Assembly (NCBI RefSeq): GCF_014694455.1 | Contig: NZ_JAAUWT010000015.1 | Span: forward strand, 1-64,000 | Length of the DNA stretch: 64,000 nt | Direction: 5' to 3' | From: Vibrio sp. S9_S30 | GTDB lineage: Bacteria > Pseudomonadota > Gammaproteobacteria > Enterobacterales > Vibrionaceae | Shown: positions 60,905 to 64,000 of the stretch, piece after piece | How the letters are laid out: every line of letters starts with the position of its first letter | Position numbering within the stretch: the stretch's first letter is position 1 | Notes under the pieces: generated by a model | The model's input: only the letters and a program-made list of their open reading frames with translations | What the model was told of the DNA's origin: nothing | The model's database searches: none | Translations under genes and position numbers: made by a program

Positions 60905-62100
60905 TATTTGATGATCTCCATGTCACGGCCTACTTCAATGAAGGCATCAATTGCTCTGTCTAACTGCTCGCGAGAATGCGCGGCGGACATTTGTGTACGA
61001 ATACGCGCTTGCCCTTTTGGCACAACAGGGAATGAGAAGCCGACAACGTAAATGCCTTTTTCTAATGCGCGCTCTGCAAATTCAGCAGCAACCTTTGCAT
61101 CACCCAGCATAATTGGGATGATGGCGTGATCTGCGCCACCCATTGTGAAACCCGCCGCTTCCATACGAGCACGGAAATGCGCCGAGTTTTCCCAAAGTTG
61201 AGTGCGTAAGTCGCCCGATTCAGCAAGCAGATCCAACACACGGATAGACGCAGACACAATGGCAGGCGCCACAGAGTTAGAGAACAAGTACGGGCGAGAA
61301 CGTTGACGCAGCCAGTCGATGACTTCTTTCTTACCTGATGTATACCCACCCGACGCACCCCCCATCGCTTTACCTAAGGTACCGGTAATGATGTCGATGC
61401 GATCAACAACATTATGGAATTCGTGTGTGCCTGCACCGTTTTCGCCCATGAAGCCTACAGCGTGAGAATCGTCAACCATCACCAACGCATCGTATTTGTC
61501 TGCAAGGTCACAGATGGCTGGCAGGTTGGCCACCACGCCGTCCATAGAGAACACGCCATCGGTAACAATAAGCGTATGACGAGCACCTGCTTCTTTCGCT
61601 GCGATAAGCTGCTGTTCTAGCTCATCCATGTTGTTGTTTGCGTAGCGAAAACGCATCGCTTTACACAGACGAACCCCATCAATGATGGAAGCGTGGTTCA
61701 ACGCATCAGAAATGATCGCATCTTCTTTATCAAGAATGGTTTCAAAAAGCCCCGCATTCGCATCAAAACAAGAGGTGTAAAGGATCGTGTCTTCTTTACC
61801 TAGAAACGTTGATAATTTTTGTTCGAGTTCTTTATGCGAGTTTTGTGTTCCGCAGATAAAACGAACGGACGCCATACCAAAACCGTGCTCATCCATGCCG
61901 TTTTTCGCCGCATCGATGAGATCAGGGTGATTAGCAAGACCTAGGTAGTTGTTGGCACAGAAGTTAAGCACCTCTTCGCCAGTTGAGATAGAAACCGCTG
62001 CCTTTTGAGCAGAAGTAATGATTCTTTCCGATTTATACAACCCTTCGTTTTTTACTTCTTCAATTTGGTTTTGAATTTGCTGATAAAATGCAGAAGACAT
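60904..62100 (-). CDS. kbl: 2-amino-3-ketobutyrate CoA ligase
   Basis: A 398-residue PLP-dependent alpha-oxoamine synthase. It cleaves 2-amino-3-ketobutyrate with CoA to glycine and acetyl-CoA. Signatures are [29 protein letters not shown], and the cofactor Lys in [17 protein letters not shown]. It is paralogous to CqsA in this window. It is the first gene of kbl-tdh, divergent from a LysR gene 135 bp away. Confidence 0.97.
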   Translation of the reverse strand: MSSAFYQQIQNQIEEVKNEGLYKSERIITSAQKAAVSISTGEEVLNFCANNYLGLANHPDLIDAAKNGMDEHGFGMASVRFICGTQNSHKELEQKLSTFLGKEDTILYTSCFDANAGLFETILDKEDAIISDALNHASIIDGVRLCKAMRFRYANNNMDELEQQLIAAKEAGARHTLIVTDGVFSMDGVVANLPAICDLADKYDALVMVDDSHAVGFMGENGAGTHEFHNVVDRIDIITGTLGKAMGGASGGYTSGKKEVIDWLRQRSRPYLFSNSVAPAIVSASIRVLDLLAESGDLRTQLWENSAHFRARMEAAGFTMGGADHAIIPIMLGDAKVAAEFAERALEKGIYVVGFSFPVVPKGQARIRTQMSAAHSREQLDRAIDAFIEVGRDMEIIK

Positions 62101-62234
62101 GTTCTCATTCCTTCATTGTTATTGTATTGGCGTACAGATAGTTTCTATTTTAAATGAACTCATTAGCGACTATTATCCCTTACAATGGAAAACCATTAGT
62201 GAATTGCAGGCACAAATAAGGAATACATCGCCAC

Positions 62235-63146
62235 ATGCTGAATCAAAAACTCATTGCCCTGCTGCCCGATCTCGCTGCTTTTATTTTAGTCGTAAATGAA
62301 GGAAGCTTTACGGCGGCATCCAAGAAACTGAATGTGACTCCTTCCGCCTTAAGCAAGCTTATTACACGATTGGAACAGGCGTTGGCTGTCAAACTGTTTG
62401 AACGCACCACGCGCTCATTGGTGATTACAGAAGCAGGGAAAAAGGTGTATGAGCAAAGTGTCGTGATGGTCAACGCCGCACAACAGGCGATAGACATCTC
62501 CGAAGCCGACCATACCGAGTTGGCCGGCAGCATTACGGTGGCCGCCCCCGAAGCCTATTTAAACTCGGTTCTTCAACCCCATATATTGCCATTCCTAGAG
62601 ACTTATCCAGATATCCAGTTGAAATTGCGTGCGGTCGATGGCGATATCGACTTGAATCAAAATATCGATATTGCCTTTCGGCTCACCGATAAACCTCATG
62701 AAAATCAGGTATTAAAGGAAATACGCAAAACGAACTTAGTTTTGTGTGCCAGCCCTACTTATTTGATCAGCAAAGGGAAACCCAGCCACCCGACTGACCT
62801 TAATGAACATGATTGCTTGTATCTCGCTGAAACAGACAGCGACCACATCTGGGATTTTTTAAAAGACGACGAGTTCTTTACGATTGCAGTTTCAGGTCGT
62901 TACGCCGTTAACCATTCCCAAATGCGATTAGCGGGCGTAAAAAGTGGCTTAGGCATCGGCATTTTCCACGATTTTGTGGTGAAAGATGCCTTAAAAGAAG
63001 GGAGTGTGGTGGAAGTGTTGCCGGATTGGACACTGAAAAGTAACTACCATGGTGCAGTCGCCATGCAATACGCGCAGACAAAATACATGCCTGCAAGGCT
63101 GCGCGTATTCATCGATTACATTGTGGAGAAGCTCGCGAGCGATTAG
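62235..63146 (+). CDS. LysR-family transcriptional regulator divergent from kbl-tdh
   Basis: A 303-residue LysR regulator. The HTH region reads FILVVNEGSFTAASKKLNVT then SALSKLITRLEQAL. The effector domain (about 90-300) includes GSITVAAPEAYLNSVLQPHI. The gene diverges from kbl with 135 bp between starts, the usual LysR arrangement, so kbl-tdh is a possible target. The start is supported by family alignment. Confidence 0.93.
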   Translation: MLNQKLIALLPDLAAFILVVNEGSFTAASKKLNVTPSALSKLITRLEQALAVKLFERTTRSLVITEAGKKVYEQSVVMVNAAQQAIDISEADHTELAGSITVAAPEAYLNSVLQPHILPFLETYPDIQLKLRAVDGDIDLNQNIDIAFRLTDKPHENQVLKEIRKTNLVLCASPTYLISKGKPSHPTDLNEHDCLYLAETDSDHIWDFLKDDEFFTIAVSGRYAVNHSQMRLAGVKSGLGIGIFHDFVVKDALKEGSVVEVLPDWTLKSNYHGAVAMQYAQTKYMPARLRVFIDYIVEKLASD

Positions 63147-63189
63147 GCCATATGCACCCCATTAAAACAGAGGGGTGCTGATTCTAATG

Positions 63190-63714
63190 TTATTGCACCT
63201 TTGCCATCAATTCCGTTAATGCCGTATTGAACACCTCATCTTTTACCCTGCCCTGCTCTATATCGAAATTATCGAAAAAGCTCGGTAACGAGAACTCTCC
63301 GACAACAGAGCCACCAAAATGGGGAATGGCACTCACGGCGGTTGCCAACACATTTCTTGAGCCGCCAGGGCCTGGTGACGTCGCCAAAACAACCACAGGC
63401 GTATTCTGGAACAACTTCATATCGATGCGTGATGTCCAATCGAATAGGTTTTTGTATGCAGCGGTGTATGAGCCATTATGTTCAGCAAAGGAAATCACAA
63501 TAGCATCTGCACTGCCCAGCTTTTCATAAAATACTCTCGCTTCTGCCGGCTGCCCCAGTTCTTTCTCTCTGTCTGTACTAAACAGAGGCATCTCATAATC
63601 GTTGATGTCCAACACCTCAACGTCAGCGCCATCAATTAGGCTAGACGCATAAGTCACAAGCTGCTTGTTGATAGACTCACGGCTACTGGTTGCTGCAAAT
63701 GCTATAATTTTCAT
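63190..63714 (-). CDS. NAD(P)H-dependent FMN reductase
   Basis: A 174-residue flavodoxin-fold reductase. FMN phosphate binding is at AATSSRESINKQL, and the later motif SFAEHNGSYTAAYKNLFDW is typical of the SsuE/ChrR-type family. It may reduce FMN, quinones or metals. It diverges from a LysR gene truncated at the window edge. Convergent with the 62235 regulator; a GCACCCC/GGGGTGC hairpin lies between at 63154-63179. Confidence 0.92.
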   Translation of the reverse strand: MKIIAFAATSSRESINKQLVTYASSLIDGADVEVLDINDYEMPLFSTDREKELGQPAEARVFYEKLGSADAIVISFAEHNGSYTAAYKNLFDWTSRIDMKLFQNTPVVVLATSPGPGGSRNVLATAVSAIPHFGGSVVGEFSLPSFFDNFDIEQGRVKDEVFNTALTELMAKVQ

Positions 63715-63896
63715 ATTTATACCTTCCTAATTTTGTTTAACGACAGACGTGGCTTTTACTTCAATCTACCGCTTTTTATGATTCTGATTTGTATCGATTG
63801 ATAGACACTTTACATTGATTCTATTTGAAGATTAATAGTGTCGCTGTAAAATCATTATTTCCATATGACTCTTAATTGCATAATTTAAGGAAGATC

Positions 63897-64000
63897 ATGG
63901 CTACCGACACTCAATTACTTGATGGCATGGTTATTTTCGCCGAAGTGGTATCGAAAGGCAGTTTCACCAAAGCAGCGGAAAGCACAGGGCATTCTACGTC
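63897..64000 (+). CDS. LysR-family regulator (5' part only, cut by the window edge)
   Basis: The first 34 residues begin MATDTQLLDGMVIFAEVVSK and continue GSFTKAAESTGHST, a LysR helix-turn-helix. AAGGAAG lies about 4-6 nt before the ATG. It diverges from the FMN reductase gene, a likely target. The rest is outside the window. Confidence 0.85.
   Translation, partial: MATDTQLLDGMVIFAEVVSKGSFTKAAESTGHST

Noticed and set aside
63154-63179. GCACCCC/GGGGTGC inverted repeat as a strong terminator
   Set aside because: The loop is 12 nt and there is no T run on either strand, so it is not listed as a terminator.

Overview
The window reads as gammaproteobacterial DNA from a marine Vibrio, most likely the secondary chromosome. 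The support is gene content: a convergent CAI-1 quorum-sensing pair (cqsA, cqsS), ectoine synthesis genes (ectABC), phhA-phhB, kbl-tdh, a stand-alone acetate kinase, guaC, fermentative ldhA and many c-di-GMP proteins. From memory, several of these lie on chromosome II in V. cholerae; that placement is inference. I recognise no rRNA, tRNA, CRISPR array, prophage block or intact insertion sequence.

Layout. 0.4-5 kb: a lipoprotein, a SUI1/YciH factor with a small partner, a lone tyrosine recombinase with an altered active-site motif, a D-Ala-D-Ala ligase and a SPOR lipoprotein. 5-13 kb: a PatZ-type acyltransferase overlapping a LysR gene, then two paralogous EAL genes flanking an RbgA/YlqF-type GTPase. 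13-19 kb: a COG0523 GTPase, a TDT-family transporter and cqsA/cqsS. 20-24 kb: a tightly overlapping three-gene operon (DUF413/MaoP-like, GshB-like ATP-grasp, N-formylglutamate-amidohydrolase-like domain fused to a DUF1704 metallopeptidase), the best candidate here for an uncharacterised system. 24-32 kb: ackA, a GGDEF-EAL protein, an outer-membrane barrel, phhAB behind a TyrR-like box, and ectABC. 32-36 kb: small ORFs, a Tat-exported Acg-like oxidoreductase divergent from a MarR regulator with a twin palindromic operator, a HAD phosphatase and a decayed GNAT gene. 36-47 kb: guaC with an unusual 5' leader, ldhA, a response-regulator/PAS pair, a PAS-GGDEF protein, an OFA transporter and a FAN1-like VRR-NUC nuclease. 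47-54 kb: mgsA, yceI, helD and yccS, a neighbourhood also seen in E. coli. 54-59 kb: small and helical proteins, NnrU, SDR, two GNATs, TauE and DUF3224. 59-64 kb: a kinase whose 3' end runs into a 170-bp palindromic repeat, tdh-kbl, and LysR regulators.

Themes. c-di-GMP and cell-cell signalling: two EAL proteins, one GGDEF-EAL, one PAS-GGDEF and CqsA/S. Osmotic adaptation: ectABC. Amino-acid catabolism: phhAB and tdh-kbl. Overflow and anaerobic carbon flow: ackA, ldhA and mgsA. Many genes end in clear intrinsic terminators. Four gene pairs or sets share overlapping stop/start codons.
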